In this document: positions 18,660 through 28,647 of the stretch, piece by piece
Numbering within the stretch: position 1 is the stretch's first letter
Layout: every line of letters begins with the position of its first letter
Source of the DNA: Helicobacter sp.
GTDB lineage: Bacteria; Campylobacterota; Campylobacteria; Campylobacterales; Helicobacteraceae
Direction of reading: 5' to 3'
Assembly (NCBI RefSeq): GCF_017502485.1
Contig: NZ_JAFVUX010000010.1
Span: 1 to 64,000, forward strand
DNA length: 64,000 nucleotides
Program-made: the position numbers and the translations under genes
Notes under the pieces: generated by a model
Told to the model about the DNA's origin: nothing
Seen by the model: the letters and a program-made list of their open reading frames with translations, nothing else
Databases searched by the model: none

Positions 18660-19292
18660 GTGGGGAAGAAGTTTATTTTAGGGATTAGCGGTGCGAGTGG
18701 CGTGCAGCTTGCCAAAGGATTTTTAGCTCATTTGCCAAAGGATTTTAGTGTGCATATCATCATCTCAAGGGGTGTAATAGAGTGCGCGAGATATGAGCTA
18801 GGGTTAGATTCTAGTGAGCTGGAATCTAGCTTGCTAGCGGTGCGCGAAAATGTACAAATTTGGCACGACAATGACATCGGTGCGCCGGTGGCTTCTGGGA
18901 GTTTTGGCGCGGAGGCTATGGCGATTATTCCCACAAGTATGAATGCGCTAGCAAAAATTGCCTGTGGCATTAGCGACACACTGCTTACGCGCGCAGCAAG
19001 CGTGATGATCAAAGAGCGTAAAACTCTCTTGCTAGCCCCTAGAGAAATGCCTCTAAATGCCATTTCCTGCGAGCATCTCCACAAGCTAGCCCTTTTGCAA
19101 GTAATCATCGCTCCGCCAATCATCGCCTACTACTCTTATCCCAAAAATCTCCAAGAAATGGAGCTTTTTCTCTATGGTAAATGGCTAGATATCTTGCAAA
19201 TCCCAAACAATCTCTACAAACGCTGGGGTTCACAAACACACACAAAAAAACCAAGTAAGCAGCAAAACTCTACAAAGAAAAGCGCACAATGA
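18660..19292 (+). CDS. ubiX: Flavin prenyltransferase UbiX
   Basis: Makes the prenylated FMN cofactor used by UbiD-type decarboxylases. The FMN-binding [13 protein letters not shown] is at the start, and [43 protein letters not shown] and LLAPREMPL are classic. The 210-aa length is slightly long because of a basic tail ([15 protein letters not shown]). The start is GTG at 18660 with AAGGA upstream. It overlaps coaD by ATGA. The ubiX-coaD-tmk order is shared with H. pylori. Confidence 0.94.
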   Translation: MGKKFILGISGASGVQLAKGFLAHLPKDFSVHIIISRGVIECARYELGLDSSELESSLLAVRENVQIWHDNDIGAPVASGSFGAEAMAIIPTSMNALAKIACGISDTLLTRAASVMIKERKTLLLAPREMPLNAISCEHLHKLALLQVIIAPPIIAYYSYPKNLQEMELFLYGKWLDILQIPNNLYKRWGSQTHTKKPSKQQNSTKKSAQ

Positions 19293-19777
19293 AACACCCA
19301 ATCGGCATATATCCGGGTACCTTTGATCCCCTGACAAATGGGCATTTAGATATTATTAAGCGCAGTAGCGAGATCTTTGACTCTGTGCTTGTAGCCATCG
19401 CACATTCCACATCAAAAAACCCTCGCTTTAGCATACAAGAGCGACTAGAAATGGCACAGCTTGCCACAAAAGATTTTGAGAATGTTTCGTGCATTGCTTT
19501 TGGCGGGTTGCTTGCTGATCTTGCCAAAACACATAGCGCAAAGTTTCTCATCCGTGGCTTACGCGTGGTGAGTGATTTTGAGTATGAATTGCAAATGGGC
19601 TATACCAACTCTTCACTAAATCCAGAACTCGATACTATTTACTTTATGCCAACTTTACAGCACGCTTTCATCAGCTCTTCCATCGTGCGCAATATCCTAG
19701 AACATAATGGCACAATCTCCCATCTAATCCCAGAATCTGTGTTTCACTACATTAAGGAGCGTGCGCAATGTATGTAG
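19289..19777 (+). CDS. coaD: Phosphopantetheine adenylyltransferase
   Basis: Catalyses the penultimate step of coenzyme A synthesis. The nucleotidylyltransferase motif [13 protein letters not shown] (T-x-G-H) opens the protein, with [28 protein letters not shown] and the C-terminal ISSSIVRNI. The 162 aa are standard. It starts in the ubiX stop (ATGA) and overlaps tmk by 10 nt, so three genes are translationally linked. Confidence 0.97.
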   Translation: MKHPIGIYPGTFDPLTNGHLDIIKRSSEIFDSVLVAIAHSTSKNPRFSIQERLEMAQLATKDFENVSCIAFGGLLADLAKTHSAKFLIRGLRVVSDFEYELQMGYTNSSLNPELDTIYFMPTLQHAFISSSIVRNILEHNGTISHLIPESVFHYIKERAQCM

Positions 19778-20361
19778 CACTAGAAGGTATAGACACTTGT
19801 GGCAAAAGTACGCAAAGCGCGCTTTTGCAAGCATATTTCCCGCAAGCCATTTTCACTAAAGAACCCGGTGGTAGCGCACTTGGAGCTACCTTGCGAGATA
19901 TTATCCTACAATCCCAAGGTGGCGAGCACCACATAAGCCAAATGGCAGAATTCTTTCTCTTTTTAGCCGATCGTGCTGAGCATATTGCAAAAGTCATTAA
20001 ACCCAATCCCACTAAGCTCATCATCACTGATCGCTCGCTTATCTCTGGTATCGCCTATGCCAAAGACTTGCCAGAATCTAGAGCGATAAATCTTGCCTGC
20101 ACGCAAGGGATCGTACCGGATTTATGCTTTGTATTTATCATCAATAAGCCCACGCTTCAAGCGCGCTTAAGCACAAAGACTAAAGACTCTATAGAAATGC
20201 GTGGTATAGACTATCTCTTAACTATTCAAGATCGCATTATCCAAGTCGCACATAACACCGCCAAGCACACCATAGAAATCGATGCGACAAAAGACATAGC
20301 CCAAATCACACAGGAGCTTTGCACACATATACGCCAAGCCCTAGAATCTAGTGCGCGATGA
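19768..20361 (+). CDS. tmk: Thymidylate kinase
   Basis: Phosphorylates dTMP to dTDP. The P-loop is [11 protein letters not shown] near residue 4-14, with the usual glycines partly replaced; KEPGG and [12 protein letters not shown] form the substrate site. At 197 aa it is normal. Its start overlaps the end of coaD and its TGA overlaps the next ATG (ATGA). Confidence 0.95.
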   Translation: MYVALEGIDTCGKSTQSALLQAYFPQAIFTKEPGGSALGATLRDIILQSQGGEHHISQMAEFFLFLADRAEHIAKVIKPNPTKLIITDRSLISGIAYAKDLPESRAINLACTQGIVPDLCFVFIINKPTLQARLSTKTKDSIEMRGIDYLLTIQDRIIQVAHNTAKHTIEIDATKDIAQITQELCTHIRQALESSAR

Positions 20362-20933
20362 AATGCCTAACTTGCGGGAAATTTTGCCTTCAAGTGATAT
20401 GCAAAATATGCTTAGATTCTATCCCTTTACGCCCTAGTGTGCGCGAAGTGATGGGCGTAAGAGTTTATTGCTTTTATGGCTATGATGATGTGAGCTTTTT
20501 ACTAAACTCCAAGTATTACACCATAGGCTCTAGAATCTTAGCACGCCTAAGCGATAAAGCCGCGTGCTATTTTGCACACAATAATAGCAACTCGCAAGCC
20601 CTACACACACTCACTCTTATAGGGATTGATGATTTTGTAAGAAGCTATTACTCTCACACAGGCGTGATTATGCGCGCCTTTGCCAAACACACCGCTATGA
20701 AAGCTCTCTATGGACAACTTAAAGCTAGCAAGCAAGTCTCTTATGCTGGCAAACCACTCTCTTACCGCCAAGCCAATAAGCGCGCTCTATCCTACACCGC
20801 TAAAGCAAAAGATTTAGCCATAGTCGATGACATCATCACCACAGGCACAAGCTTTAGCGAAGCCATAGAAGTTTGCACACAAAAAGGGGCAAAGGTGCAT
20901 TTTGCTCTAACATTGTGTAATGCACAAGAGTAG
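20358..20933 (+). CDS. ComF-like phosphoribosyltransferase-fold protein
   Basis: A 191-aa protein with an N-terminal cysteine cluster (C3, C6, C15, C18: C-x-x-C ... C-x-x-C, a probable zinc knuckle) and a C-terminal PRPP motif L-A-I-V-D-D-I-I-T-T-G-T. This is the ComF/GntX layout, linked to DNA uptake in naturally transformable bacteria. H. pylori carries a gene of this type in the same place (after tmk). Its exact activity is unknown. Confidence 0.8.
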   Translation: MKCLTCGKFCLQVICKICLDSIPLRPSVREVMGVRVYCFYGYDDVSFLLNSKYYTIGSRILARLSDKAACYFAHNNSNSQALHTLTLIGIDDFVRSYYSHTGVIMRAFAKHTAMKALYGQLKASKQVSYAGKPLSYRQANKRALSYTAKAKDLAIVDDIITTGTSFSEAIEVCTQKGAKVHFALTLCNAQE

Positions 20934-20959
20934 CCCGCAAGCCTTAAGCAAACTTCTGC

Positions 20960-20965
20960 TACAAT
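20960..20965 (+). promoter_or_regulatory. Probable -10 element of ileS
   Basis: GCTACAATCG contains TACAAT at 20960-20965, 36 nt before the ileS ATG, the usual spacing for a sigma-70-type start in this group, where the -35 is weak. An AAAGGA ribosome binding site lies at about 20987-20992. Confidence 0.4.
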
Positions 20966-21001
20966 CGCGCATTCAAGCCAACAATCAAAGGACATTGTCA
21001 T

Positions 21002-23749
21002 ATGGACTACAAAGACACGCTTCTGCTCCCAAACACCACTTTTCCGATGCGAGGAAATCTCCCGCAAAATGAGCCACAAACCTACCAAACTTGGGACACT
21101 AAGCAATACGCTTATAATACAATGCGCCTAAACAATGCCAAAGCAAGCGAATCTTTCACGCTTCACGATGGACCCCCTTATGCCAATGGGCATTTACACA
21201 TAGGGCACGCGCTCAATAAGATTCTAAAAGATATTATCACCAAACTACACTATTTCCAAGGTAAAAATATCCGCTACACCCCCGGCTGGGACTGCCACGG
21301 ACTACCTATAGAGCAACAAGTAGAAAAGGAGCATAGTAAGTCCCATCTCTCTACAAGTGCTTTCCGCGCACTATGCAGGAAGCACGCTGATACTTTTCTC
21401 TCAATCCAAAAACAGGAGTTTAAAGATTTAGGCGTGCTTGGGGACTTTGCCAACCCTTATAAAACAATGGATTTTAGCTTTGAGGCAAGTATCTACCAAA
21501 CACTAGCCCAAGTCGCACAAAAAGGCTTACTAGCAGAGCGATCAAAGCCGGTTTTTTGGAGCTGGGCAGCGCAATCTACACTTGCAGAAGCAGAAGTGGA
21601 GTATAAAGATAAAGAAGATTACTCAATCTTTGTGGGATTCCCACTCACACAAGAGAGTCTTAAAGCCCTAAAGCTTGATGCCCTAGACACGCTCAATCCT
21701 ATCCAAGCAGTAATTTGGACAACTACTCCTTGGACACTCCCGGCAAACCAAGCTATCTGCTTGCACCCAAATGAGTCATATATAATCACACAAGAAGGCT
21801 ATATTATCGCCAGAGCCTTGTTGGAATCTATCGTGCAAGAAGGCATAAGCAAAGGCAAGATTCTAGCGGAACTACAAGGCAGTAGCTTTGAGCGCCACCA
21901 CGCTATAAATCCGCTCAATGACAGAGAGTCACTGCTAATTGTAGGCAAACATGTGCAAATGAGTGGCGGAAGCGGGCTAGTACATAGTGCACCTGGGCAC
22001 GGAGAAGAAGACTACTTTGCTTGCTTAAAGTATGATATAGAAGTGATTATGCCTGTTGATGATCGTGGGTGCTATGATGAGAGTCTAAAACATAAAGGGC
22101 TATTTAGAGTGGCTGATGCGGATCAATTCATAGGTATGCATGTCTTCAAAGCGAATGAGCAAATTCTCCCCCTGCTTGGCAAACATTTGCTAAAGAGTGC
22201 GAAATTTATCCACTCCTATCCCTACTGCTGGCGCACACACGAGCCTGTGATCTACCGCGCGACAAAGCAGTGGTTTATCCTTATGGATAAACCCTATCAT
22301 AATGGCAAAACACTACGCCAAGTCGCCCTAGAAGCCATTGAAACCACAACTTTCTACCCAGAATCTGGGCGCAACAGAATCCGCACAATGATAGAAAACC
22401 GCCCTGATTGGTGTATCTCAAGACAGCGTGCTTGGGGTGTGCCTATTGCATTTTTTATTGAAGAATCTAGTGGCAAAGCACTTTTAGATTCTAGCGTGCT
22501 AGAGCATATTGCTAGTATCTTTAAAGAAAAGGGCTGTGATGCGTGGTGGGAATTAGATAATGCCACCTTACTCCCAGAATCCTATAAACATAGAGCAAAT
22601 GAATTAGAGAAGTGTCAACATATCCTTGATGTGTGGTTTGATAGTGGTAGCACTTGGTTTGGCGTTTTACAAAGTGGATTCTACGATGCTGGAAGCTTCC
22701 CGGCAGATATGTATTTAGAAGGTAGCGATCAGCATAGGGGGTGGTTCCAAAGCTCTTTGCTTCTAAGCTGTGCGATCAACGGATGCGCTCCTTATAAATC
22801 AGTGCTAACACACGGCTTCACAATGGATGAGCGCAGTGAGAAGATGAGTAAATCCAAGGGCAATGTAATTCTTCCACAAGAAGTACTAAAGTCTTATGGT
22901 AGCGAGATTCTACGCCTATGGGTCGCGCTAAGTGATTATCAAAGTGATCAAAAAATCTCTAAAAATATCTTGCAGCAAGTAAGCGAACAGTATAAAAAGC
23001 TTCGCAACACACTACGCTTTTTGCTAGCAAACTGCAACGACTTGCAAGCTCTAAGCAAGCAAGAAGAACTAGGGCAAATCGATCGCTTTATCATAAAGCT
23101 TGCTAGAATCTGCTTTGAGCGTGTGCAAGCAGAGTTTAATGCCTATAATTTTGCAAGCGGCTTGCAAATACTTATGCACTTTATCACCAACGAACTAAGT
23201 GGGATCTACCTTGACTTGTGTAAAGATAGCTTATACTGCGACAGTGTAGATGATAAGGGGCGCAAAGCAAAGCAAAGCGTTATGGCAGTGATTGCAAGCA
23301 ACCTATGCGCTTTGCTTGCACCAATCCTTACTTACACGATCAATGAAGCTTTACAACACGCCCCAAACATTATCCGCCAAGGCTCAAGCGATGTGTTTAC
23401 CCTACATACACTTGCATTCTATGATGTAGAGCCAGATAGCGATTTTGATTTCTTAATCCAACTGCGCGATAAGTGTAGTGAGCTTCTAGACACGCTCAAG
23501 AAGGAGAAGCGTATTAAATCAGGGCTTGAGCTATGCATAAGCGGGGATTTTGGGAACTTCACAGAAGTGGGGCAGTGGCTAATCCTAAGCGACTGCGCGC
23601 CAAAAGATGAGGTTGGAAGCTTTGTCATAGATGGTAAGATTTTCACACTTTCTACAAGCTCTAAATCTCGCTGTGAGCGATGTTGGAGATATATGGCAGA
23701 GAGTGAAAATAATCTATGCAAGCGATGTCAGGCAGTCTTAGCACGATGA
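21002..23749 (+). CDS. ileS: Isoleucyl-tRNA synthetase
   Basis: A 915-aa class I synthetase that charges tRNA-Ile and edits valine. The HIGH motif is PPYANGHLHIGHALNK, the editing domain contains TTTPWTLPANQA, the KMSKS motif is EKMSKSKGN, and the C-terminal zinc site is CERCWRYMAE...CKRCQ. All parts expected for a bacterial type are present. The ATG has AAAGGA about 10 nt upstream. The stop overlaps hisH (ATGA). Confidence 0.97.
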   Translation: MDYKDTLLLPNTTFPMRGNLPQNEPQTYQTWDTKQYAYNTMRLNNAKASESFTLHDGPPYANGHLHIGHALNKILKDIITKLHYFQGKNIRYTPGWDCHGLPIEQQVEKEHSKSHLSTSAFRALCRKHADTFLSIQKQEFKDLGVLGDFANPYKTMDFSFEASIYQTLAQVAQKGLLAERSKPVFWSWAAQSTLAEAEVEYKDKEDYSIFVGFPLTQESLKALKLDALDTLNPIQAVIWTTTPWTLPANQAICLHPNESYIITQEGYIIARALLESIVQEGISKGKILAELQGSSFERHHAINPLNDRESLLIVGKHVQMSGGSGLVHSAPGHGEEDYFACLKYDIEVIMPVDDRGCYDESLKHKGLFRVADADQFIGMHVFKANEQILPLLGKHLLKSAKFIHSYPYCWRTHEPVIYRATKQWFILMDKPYHNGKTLRQVALEAIETTTFYPESGRNRIRTMIENRPDWCISRQRAWGVPIAFFIEESSGKALLDSSVLEHIASIFKEKGCDAWWELDNATLLPESYKHRANELEKCQHILDVWFDSGSTWFGVLQSGFYDAGSFPADMYLEGSDQHRGWFQSSLLLSCAINGCAPYKSVLTHGFTMDERSEKMSKSKGNVILPQEVLKSYGSEILRLWVALSDYQSDQKISKNILQQVSEQYKKLRNTLRFLLANCNDLQALSKQEELGQIDRFIIKLARICFERVQAEFNAYNFASGLQILMHFITNELSGIYLDLCKDSLYCDSVDDKGRKAKQSVMAVIASNLCALLAPILTYTINEALQHAPNIIRQGSSDVFTLHTLAFYDVEPDSDFDFLIQLRDKCSELLDTLKKEKRIKSGLELCISGDFGNFTEVGQWLILSDCAPKDEVGSFVIDGKIFTLSTSSKSRCERCWRYMAESENNLCKRCQAVLAR

Positions 23750-24357
23750 AAATTGGAATCATCGATTATGGTGCAGGGAATCTAGGTAGCCTGCGCAACG
23801 CCTTTGCAAAACTGCACCAAAGAGCACAATGTATCAAAGATCCAAGTGAAGTGGATTCTTGCGATAAGCTGATATTGCCGGGTGTTGGGGCATTTGGTGA
23901 TGTGCGCGCACTCATTAGGCGAAGGGGGTTTGATGAAGCGATTATGCACTATGCTGCAAGTGGTCGTTATATTTTAGGAGTGTGCTTGGGTATGCAGCTA
24001 CTTTTTGACAAAAGCTATGAATTTGGAGAGCACCATGGATTTGGGCTTATAGCAGGGGAGATCACGCGCTTTAATAGCGCACCTAGAGTCCCACATATCG
24101 GCTGGAATCAATGCTTTTTCACACAAGAAGGAGCTAACCACGCACTACTACGCGATATTAATGATGGAGTGTTTTTATACTTTGTGCATTCCTACCACGC
24201 GCGTTTGAGTGATGAGAGTATAGCCCTTGGCGTGTGTGATTATGGCAATAGATTCCCAGCTATAGTAGCAAAGGACAATATCTTAGGTATCCAGCCTCAC
24301 CCAGAGAAAAGCCACAACGCAGGCTTACAAATCTTGCAAAACTTTCTCTTAATGTAG
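23746..24357 (+). CDS. hisH: HisH: glutamine amidotransferase subunit of imidazole glycerol phosphate synthase
   Basis: A class I glutamine amidotransferase (204 aa) that supplies ammonia to HisF. The nucleophile is in LGVCLGMQLLF, and the partner His/Glu lie in GIQPHPEKSH. MKIGIIDYGAGN is the true start; the ATG at 23746 overlaps the ileS stop. No other his gene is present in the window, so its partner is elsewhere. HisH/HisF pairs outside histidine loci also serve surface sugar synthesis, so histidine biosynthesis is likely but not certain. It converges on the LysE gene, overlapping 9 nt. Confidence 0.9.
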   Translation: MKIGIIDYGAGNLGSLRNAFAKLHQRAQCIKDPSEVDSCDKLILPGVGAFGDVRALIRRRGFDEAIMHYAASGRYILGVCLGMQLLFDKSYEFGEHHGFGLIAGEITRFNSAPRVPHIGWNQCFFTQEGANHALLRDINDGVFLYFVHSYHARLSDESIALGVCDYGNRFPAIVAKDNILGIQPHPEKSHNAGLQILQNFLLM

Positions 24358-24990
24358 AAAAATATCCATCCCCCTATACCCCAAAGAGCAAGCAAAACCG
24401 ATAAAAAGCACCGCGGTTATGCGATCAATCCACAAAAATACACGAGCATTAATCCACTCGCGCACATACAGCCCCACAAAAATTACGCTCACAAACCCAC
24501 TCACCAAAGAGCAAAACAGCACAAAAAGCCCCAGCACAAACCCCTGATTTGCAAAAGGGGCTACCACCACGACAAAAAACAAAATCGCCTTTGGGTTAGA
24601 GAGATTGACAAAAAGCGCGTGGAAAAATCCTGCCGGCTTAGCCCTAGACTCTTGCATCCCTAGAATCTGCGTAAGATCACTAGCAAGCGGAGTGCGCAGA
24701 ATCTTATAGCTAATATACCCAAGATATACCGCACCAAACACACTCAGTAAGCCCTGCGCTATGGGCTGACTCATCGCATGTGCAAACCCAAAATACACAA
24801 GACTAAGATACACCACCCATCCACAAGCAATCCCGCTAAGTGCGGTAAAAGCGGACATTGCTCCAAAGGCTATGGTATTGCGCAAAATTAGCAAAATATC
24901 TGGACCGGGTGTGATCGCCCCCACATAGCCTATAATAAACACAGCTATGTAGAGATTCCCAAGGGCTAAAGATATGTCGCTAATTGCCAC
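24349..24990 (-). CDS. LysE/RhtB family amino-acid exporter
   Basis: A 213-aa inner-membrane protein with about six hydrophobic segments and the family start Y-V-G-A-I-T-P-G-P-D-I. Members export amino acids such as lysine, threonine or homoserine lactones. The substrate cannot be told from sequence. It is the last gene of a minus-strand run after the PerR-type gene (8-nt gap), and its end overlaps the convergent hisH. Confidence 0.85.
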   Translation of the reverse strand: MAISDISLALGNLYIAVFIIGYVGAITPGPDILLILRNTIAFGAMSAFTALSGIACGWVVYLSLVYFGFAHAMSQPIAQGLLSVFGAVYLGYISYKILRTPLASDLTQILGMQESRAKPAGFFHALFVNLSNPKAILFFVVVVAPFANQGFVLGLFVLFCSLVSGFVSVIFVGLYVREWINARVFLWIDRITAVLFIGFACSLGYRGMDIFLH

Positions 24991-24998
24991 TATATGCC

Positions 24999-25436
24999 CT
25001 AGACCGCACAGCTATCACACACCCCAATACACACAGCTGACACATCAAAGAGCCTATATCCAGTCTTTTTCATACATTTATCCAAAAGCTCTCCCGCATC
25101 GACATACACATCTTGCAATTTTCCACATTTTTCACAACTTACATGGAGATGTTTGTCACTTGCTAGCTCATATTTTTGCTTTTGGTTTGGAGGTTTAATC
25201 TCTCGTAAAATATCTGTCTCACTAAGTGTGGCGACATTTTTATACACCGTAGCTAAAGAAATGCTAGGATGAAGCATACGAATATGATGATAAATCTCCT
25301 CTACTCCAATATGTCCATTTTCTTGGATAAGCTGCAAAATCGCCAGTCTTTGCGGAGTAAATTTGAGATTTTTTTTATGTAAAAGCTCCTTGAAGCTTGC
25401 TGCTGTGTGCGCAGTCTCCTTGCGATATATCCTCAT
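24999..25436 (-). CDS. Fur-family regulator, probably PerR type
   Basis: A 145-aa metal-responsive repressor. The winged helix is seen (LKFTPQRLAILQLIQENGH, SISLATVYKNVATL). The metal-site region reads KHLHVSCEKCGKLQDVYVD, and a second C-x-x-C (CDSC) near the end completes a structural zinc site. In PerR a key ligand is Asp where Fur has Glu, and the motif here (L-Q-D-V) fits PerR, a peroxide sensor. That reading is inference. It lies directly downstream of the znuB-like gene and the small membrane protein, so it may link zinc or peroxide signals to that operon. Confidence 0.75.
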   Translation of the reverse strand: MRIYRKETAHTAASFKELLHKKNLKFTPQRLAILQLIQENGHIGVEEIYHHIRMLHPSISLATVYKNVATLSETDILREIKPPNQKQKYELASDKHLHVSCEKCGKLQDVYVDAGELLDKCMKKTGYRLFDVSAVCIGVCDSCAV

Positions 25437-25444
25437 ACTTTCTC

Positions 25445-25681
25445 CTATTTTTTTATAGATTTACTCTTAGCTTGCTCCACAAGCCTATCCTCTTGATTTT
25501 GCACTAAAGCTTGCTCTAACACATATAGCTTACGACTAAGCTGTGCGCTTGCAGTAATTTGTGTCATCATCACATAAATATTAATCATAAGCAAAACCAC
25601 CGCACACATTCCAATAAATATCACGATCTTCATCGACTTTTTTGCCACACTAAGTGCCAACTCGCCATCTGTTTGTTTCAT
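25445..25681 (-). CDS. Small membrane protein (78 aa)
   Basis: The open frame extends to 25768, but the ATG at 25681 follows AAAGGAG and overlaps the znuB stop (ATGA), so I start it there. One hydrophobic helix (IVIFIGMCAVVLLMINIYVM) is followed by a charged coiled-coil-like tail (LYVLEQALVQNQEDRLVEQ). It resembles small inner-membrane accessory proteins; I recognise no family. It is cotranscribed with the zinc permease upstream and the PerR-type gene downstream. Confidence 0.6.
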   Translation of the reverse strand: MKQTDGELALSVAKKSMKIVIFIGMCAVVLLMINIYVMMTQITASAQLSRKLYVLEQALVQNQEDRLVEQAKSKSIKK

Positions 25682-26520
25682 ACTACTCCTTTTGTGTGTA
25701 AAAAACCTACCACAAAACGCAAACAAAGTGCGCAAATAAATGCGCCCACTGACACAAGCACAATACAAGCTCCAAGCGCCACATCATACACAAAAGAAAT
25801 CAATATGCCACCACACATACACAGCAGGCAAATCCCAATGGATAAGCAAAACTGCATAGCAAGATTCCTTGCAAACATCATAGCAATATACGCTGGGATA
25901 GACAACATAGAAATCACTAAAATCAATCCACCAGCGCGCATACCAAGCACTACACCAAAAGCTGTTAAGATAAAAATCACACTGATAAAAAGCTTCGTGG
26001 AAACTCTCTTTAATCGACTAAATTCCATATCATACAACACACATAAAATCTCTCGATAAAATAGCGACACAAACGCAACAAGCATAATATCAAAGCATAA
26101 AAGTGCATAAATATCTTCTGCGGTACTCAATGCAAGTGCCCCAAACAAATAGCTCTCCATACTAATTTTATAGCCGGGCGTAAGCTCTATAAGCACCACG
26201 CCAAGAGCCATTCCAAACGCCCAAGCAATAGCGATAAAAGTATCAAGCCTACCCTTGTGCCAAAGAGTTGCATAAAGCAAGAGCAGAGCCATAGCAAGCG
26301 CAGCACCTAACGCCCCTAACAACACGCTGCAGCCAAAAAACATCGCTACACCCACACCACCAAATGCAGCGTGGGCAACACCTCCTGCAAGAAACACACT
26401 TTTATTTGCTACAATCAGCGAGCCGATCAACCCAGCACTAACACTTAGAAGCAGCGCGGTAATTGCGATATTTTGCATAAATACAGAAAACAAAGGCGAT
26501 AAACCCTCAAACACAAGCAC
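25678..26520 (-). CDS. znuB: Zinc/metal ABC transporter permease (ZnuB/TroC type)
   Basis: A 280-aa inner-membrane permease with at least eight hydrophobic segments. Family marks include the SLIVANKSVFLAGGVAHAAFGGVG stretch and a GMRAGGLILVISML helix near the end. It should pair with the ZnuC ATPase and the ZnuA binding protein, but the mqo gene lies between znuC and znuB. Zinc is the most likely substrate; manganese is possible. The gap to mqo is 18 nt. Confidence 0.88.
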   Translation of the reverse strand: MLVFEGLSPLFSVFMQNIAITALLLSVSAGLIGSLIVANKSVFLAGGVAHAAFGGVGVAMFFGCSVLLGALGAALAMALLLLYATLWHKGRLDTFIAIAWAFGMALGVVLIELTPGYKISMESYLFGALALSTAEDIYALLCFDIMLVAFVSLFYREILCVLYDMEFSRLKRVSTKLFISVIFILTAFGVVLGMRAGGLILVISMLSIPAYIAMMFARNLAMQFCLSIGICLLCMCGGILISFVYDVALGACIVLVSVGAFICALCLRFVVGFLHTKGVV

Positions 26521-26538
26521 TCCAAGTTTGCTAGAATC

Positions 26539-27894
26539 TTAGGATTCCAGCTCTTCGGGTGATAAATCACGCAAAAAACGCTCTTTATCAAAAGTCGCCT
26601 GTAAATATGCTGAGATCTCTTGCGCATCAATAAAGGCATTTTGCAAGCAGCTTGTCGCACCCGGAGATGGTGTCATATTAAATGTAACACCCTTGTTTGT
26701 GATGATTTTTTTCTCACCAAGCTCCAACTGCTTTTGTGTCCTATCAACTACCTGAGGACGCACTTCACCATAGCCCTCTGCATATTCAATATCACTAAGC
26801 CTAAGCGATGGGATAAGCTTTTGCGCATCTTTAAGAAAAAGTCGCTTGCCAAAATATGGCAACTCAAATATAATATTCTTAAACACATACGATCTAATAT
26901 CAGAATCTTTAAGCAAATCCAGCAAAACACCGAATACTTCCCTATGGAAATCAACTTTTCCTAACTCAAAGCTAATGCCACTATACCAATGCTTCGATCG
27001 CTCAAGCTTAGGCATAGCAATGGCAGTTGGTCCAATTCTCGTCCTACCAGAAACACTAATATCTGGGTCTCCGTGCACCGCTGCAAATGGTAGCTTTGGG
27101 TTTTGCACCATATAAACTTTACCTTTTAGCAAGTCAGGTGCGAAGTAGAAACTCCCAGCAATTGGCAAGCACCCAAGATCAGTGCCATAGCCCATAGACT
27201 GCGCTAGCACAAGCGAGTATGACCCAGCATTGACAAGCACAAACTTAGCAGTGACCACTTCGCCACTTTTTGAGATGAGATAATAGCCATCATCGTTACG
27301 CTTGATCTCTTTGACCCAAAAGTTGAGAAATACCTTATTGTTCGGGTTTTTCTCTTGGGCGCGTGTGGCGAAATCTTTACTCAAGCCTTCAAAATCCATC
27401 GCGCACCACGCTTCTCTATACCCAGAGCCTACAACATTTTCAGGGCGATCGCTCTTCCTATCACTGCCCAGAATCACATTTGGCTCGATCTCTTTAATCA
27501 TTTGCTTATCAAACCACTCTAAATCCGGAAACACGGATAAAAACTCTTGATGCCGCTTTTGCATAAACTCACATTCTGCATCACCTACGCCAATTGCCAT
27601 TTTTTGTGTTTTAAAAATGACTTGATTTTGTAGCTTATGCTTTAGCGCATAGTTTGTAACTTTTTGCGCAGCCAGCTTGACCTTTTTCGCCTTTTGTGCG
27701 GTGTAGTTTGTCTCAATTGAGCCATCGTGGATCGTTTGTGAGTTCGCGCGCACATTTGAGCTTACCATAGCGATATTAGGACATTTATCCACCATAGCAA
27801 CACTCTTTATATCTGTGTATTCACTTAGCGTCCAAAACAATGCACACCCGGACACTCCAGCACCAACAATCACAACATCAAAATTATTCTCCAT
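26539..27894 (-). CDS. mqo: Malate:quinone oxidoreductase (FAD-dependent)
   Basis: A 451-aa membrane-associated flavoprotein that oxidises malate to oxaloacetate and passes electrons to quinone, replacing malate dehydrogenase. The FAD-binding [21 protein letters not shown] opens the protein, and [16 protein letters not shown] is characteristic; the C-terminus has [11 protein letters not shown]. The open frame begins two codons earlier at a GTG, but AAGGAG is too close to it and correctly spaced for the ATG at 27894. The gene interrupts the znu cluster. Confidence 0.92.
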   Translation of the reverse strand: MENNFDVVIVGAGVSGCALFWTLSEYTDIKSVAMVDKCPNIAMVSSNVRANSQTIHDGSIETNYTAQKAKKVKLAAQKVTNYALKHKLQNQVIFKTQKMAIGVGDAECEFMQKRHQEFLSVFPDLEWFDKQMIKEIEPNVILGSDRKSDRPENVVGSGYREAWCAMDFEGLSKDFATRAQEKNPNNKVFLNFWVKEIKRNDDGYYLISKSGEVVTAKFVLVNAGSYSLVLAQSMGYGTDLGCLPIAGSFYFAPDLLKGKVYMVQNPKLPFAAVHGDPDISVSGRTRIGPTAIAMPKLERSKHWYSGISFELGKVDFHREVFGVLLDLLKDSDIRSYVFKNIIFELPYFGKRLFLKDAQKLIPSLRLSDIEYAEGYGEVRPQVVDRTQKQLELGEKKIITNKGVTFNMTPSPGATSCLQNAFIDAQEISAYLQATFDKERFLRDLSPEELES

Positions 27895-27906
27895 TCTCAC
27901 TTCTCC

Positions 27907-28647
27907 TTAGATTCTTTGGCAAAGTTTGTCAAATAAATCGACTTCGCAAATATGCCCATCTGTATCTAGGGCACTTTGCACCCTAGGAATCGTGTGTTCA
28001 ACGACTTCTTTATCCACAAATAGCGCACGATTGGCATAACCTAATAAAACCGATATGTGATGACCAATAAGGATTATAGTATGAAAATTGTTAATTTTTT
28101 TTAAACTTTTGTAAATTTGTGTCTGCATTTTTGTATCAATACTTGAAGTGGGTTCATCTAGGACAAGCAACTTTGGCTCTCCACACAATGCCCTAGCGAT
28201 CAACACCCTCTGTCTCTGCCCACCGCTTAGCTCTGCGATAGTATTATGCGCCAAATGTGCTACCTCCAGCTTCTCTAATGCTTCTAGCGCTTTGTGCTTT
28301 TGCGCCTTTGTCGCCCTAAAGCCAAAGAGTCTTGGCTGCATAAATCCCATTAGCACCACATCAAGCACGCTAATAGGAAAATCAACATTAACACTAGTGT
28401 CTTGCGGGACATAGCCGACAAGACTTTTTGCGTGATGCAAGCTCGGATTTGGGTAGATAATCTCCCCAGAACGGGGTGAAAGCAACCCGATCAACAGCTT
28501 TACAAGCGTGCTTTTGCCCCCACCATTAGGACCAATCACTGCTAGAAAGTCATTTTCATACACGCAAAAATTTGCATTCTCTAATGCGTTATGTCGCATA
28601 CCATCATACATAAAGCTTAGATTCTTACAGCGCAGAATTTCGCGCAT
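27907..28647 (-). CDS. znuC: Zinc/metal ABC transporter ATPase (ZnuC type)
   Basis: A 246-aa ABC ATPase. Walker A is GPNGGGKSTLVKLL, the Q-loop GYVPQD, the signature LSGGQRQRVLIARAL, Walker B LLVLDEPTSSID and the H-loop GHH. It powers the metal permease ZnuB. Start overlaps the end of the znuA gene. The gap to mqo is 12 nt. Confidence 0.92.
   Translation of the reverse strand: MREILRCKNLSFMYDGMRHNALENANFCVYENDFLAVIGPNGGGKSTLVKLLIGLLSPRSGEIIYPNPSLHHAKSLVGYVPQDTSVNVDFPISVLDVVLMGFMQPRLFGFRATKAQKHKALEALEKLEVAHLAHNTIAELSGGQRQRVLIARALCGEPKLLVLDEPTSSIDTKMQTQIYKSLKKINNFHTIILIGHHISVLLGYANRALFVDKEVVEHTIPRVQSALDTDGHICEVDLFDKLCQRI

Noticed and set aside
24999-25436. Calling the Fur-family gene fur
   Set aside because: The metal-site motif looks more like PerR, and Fur and PerR cannot be fully separated without structure or data, so the symbol was left empty.
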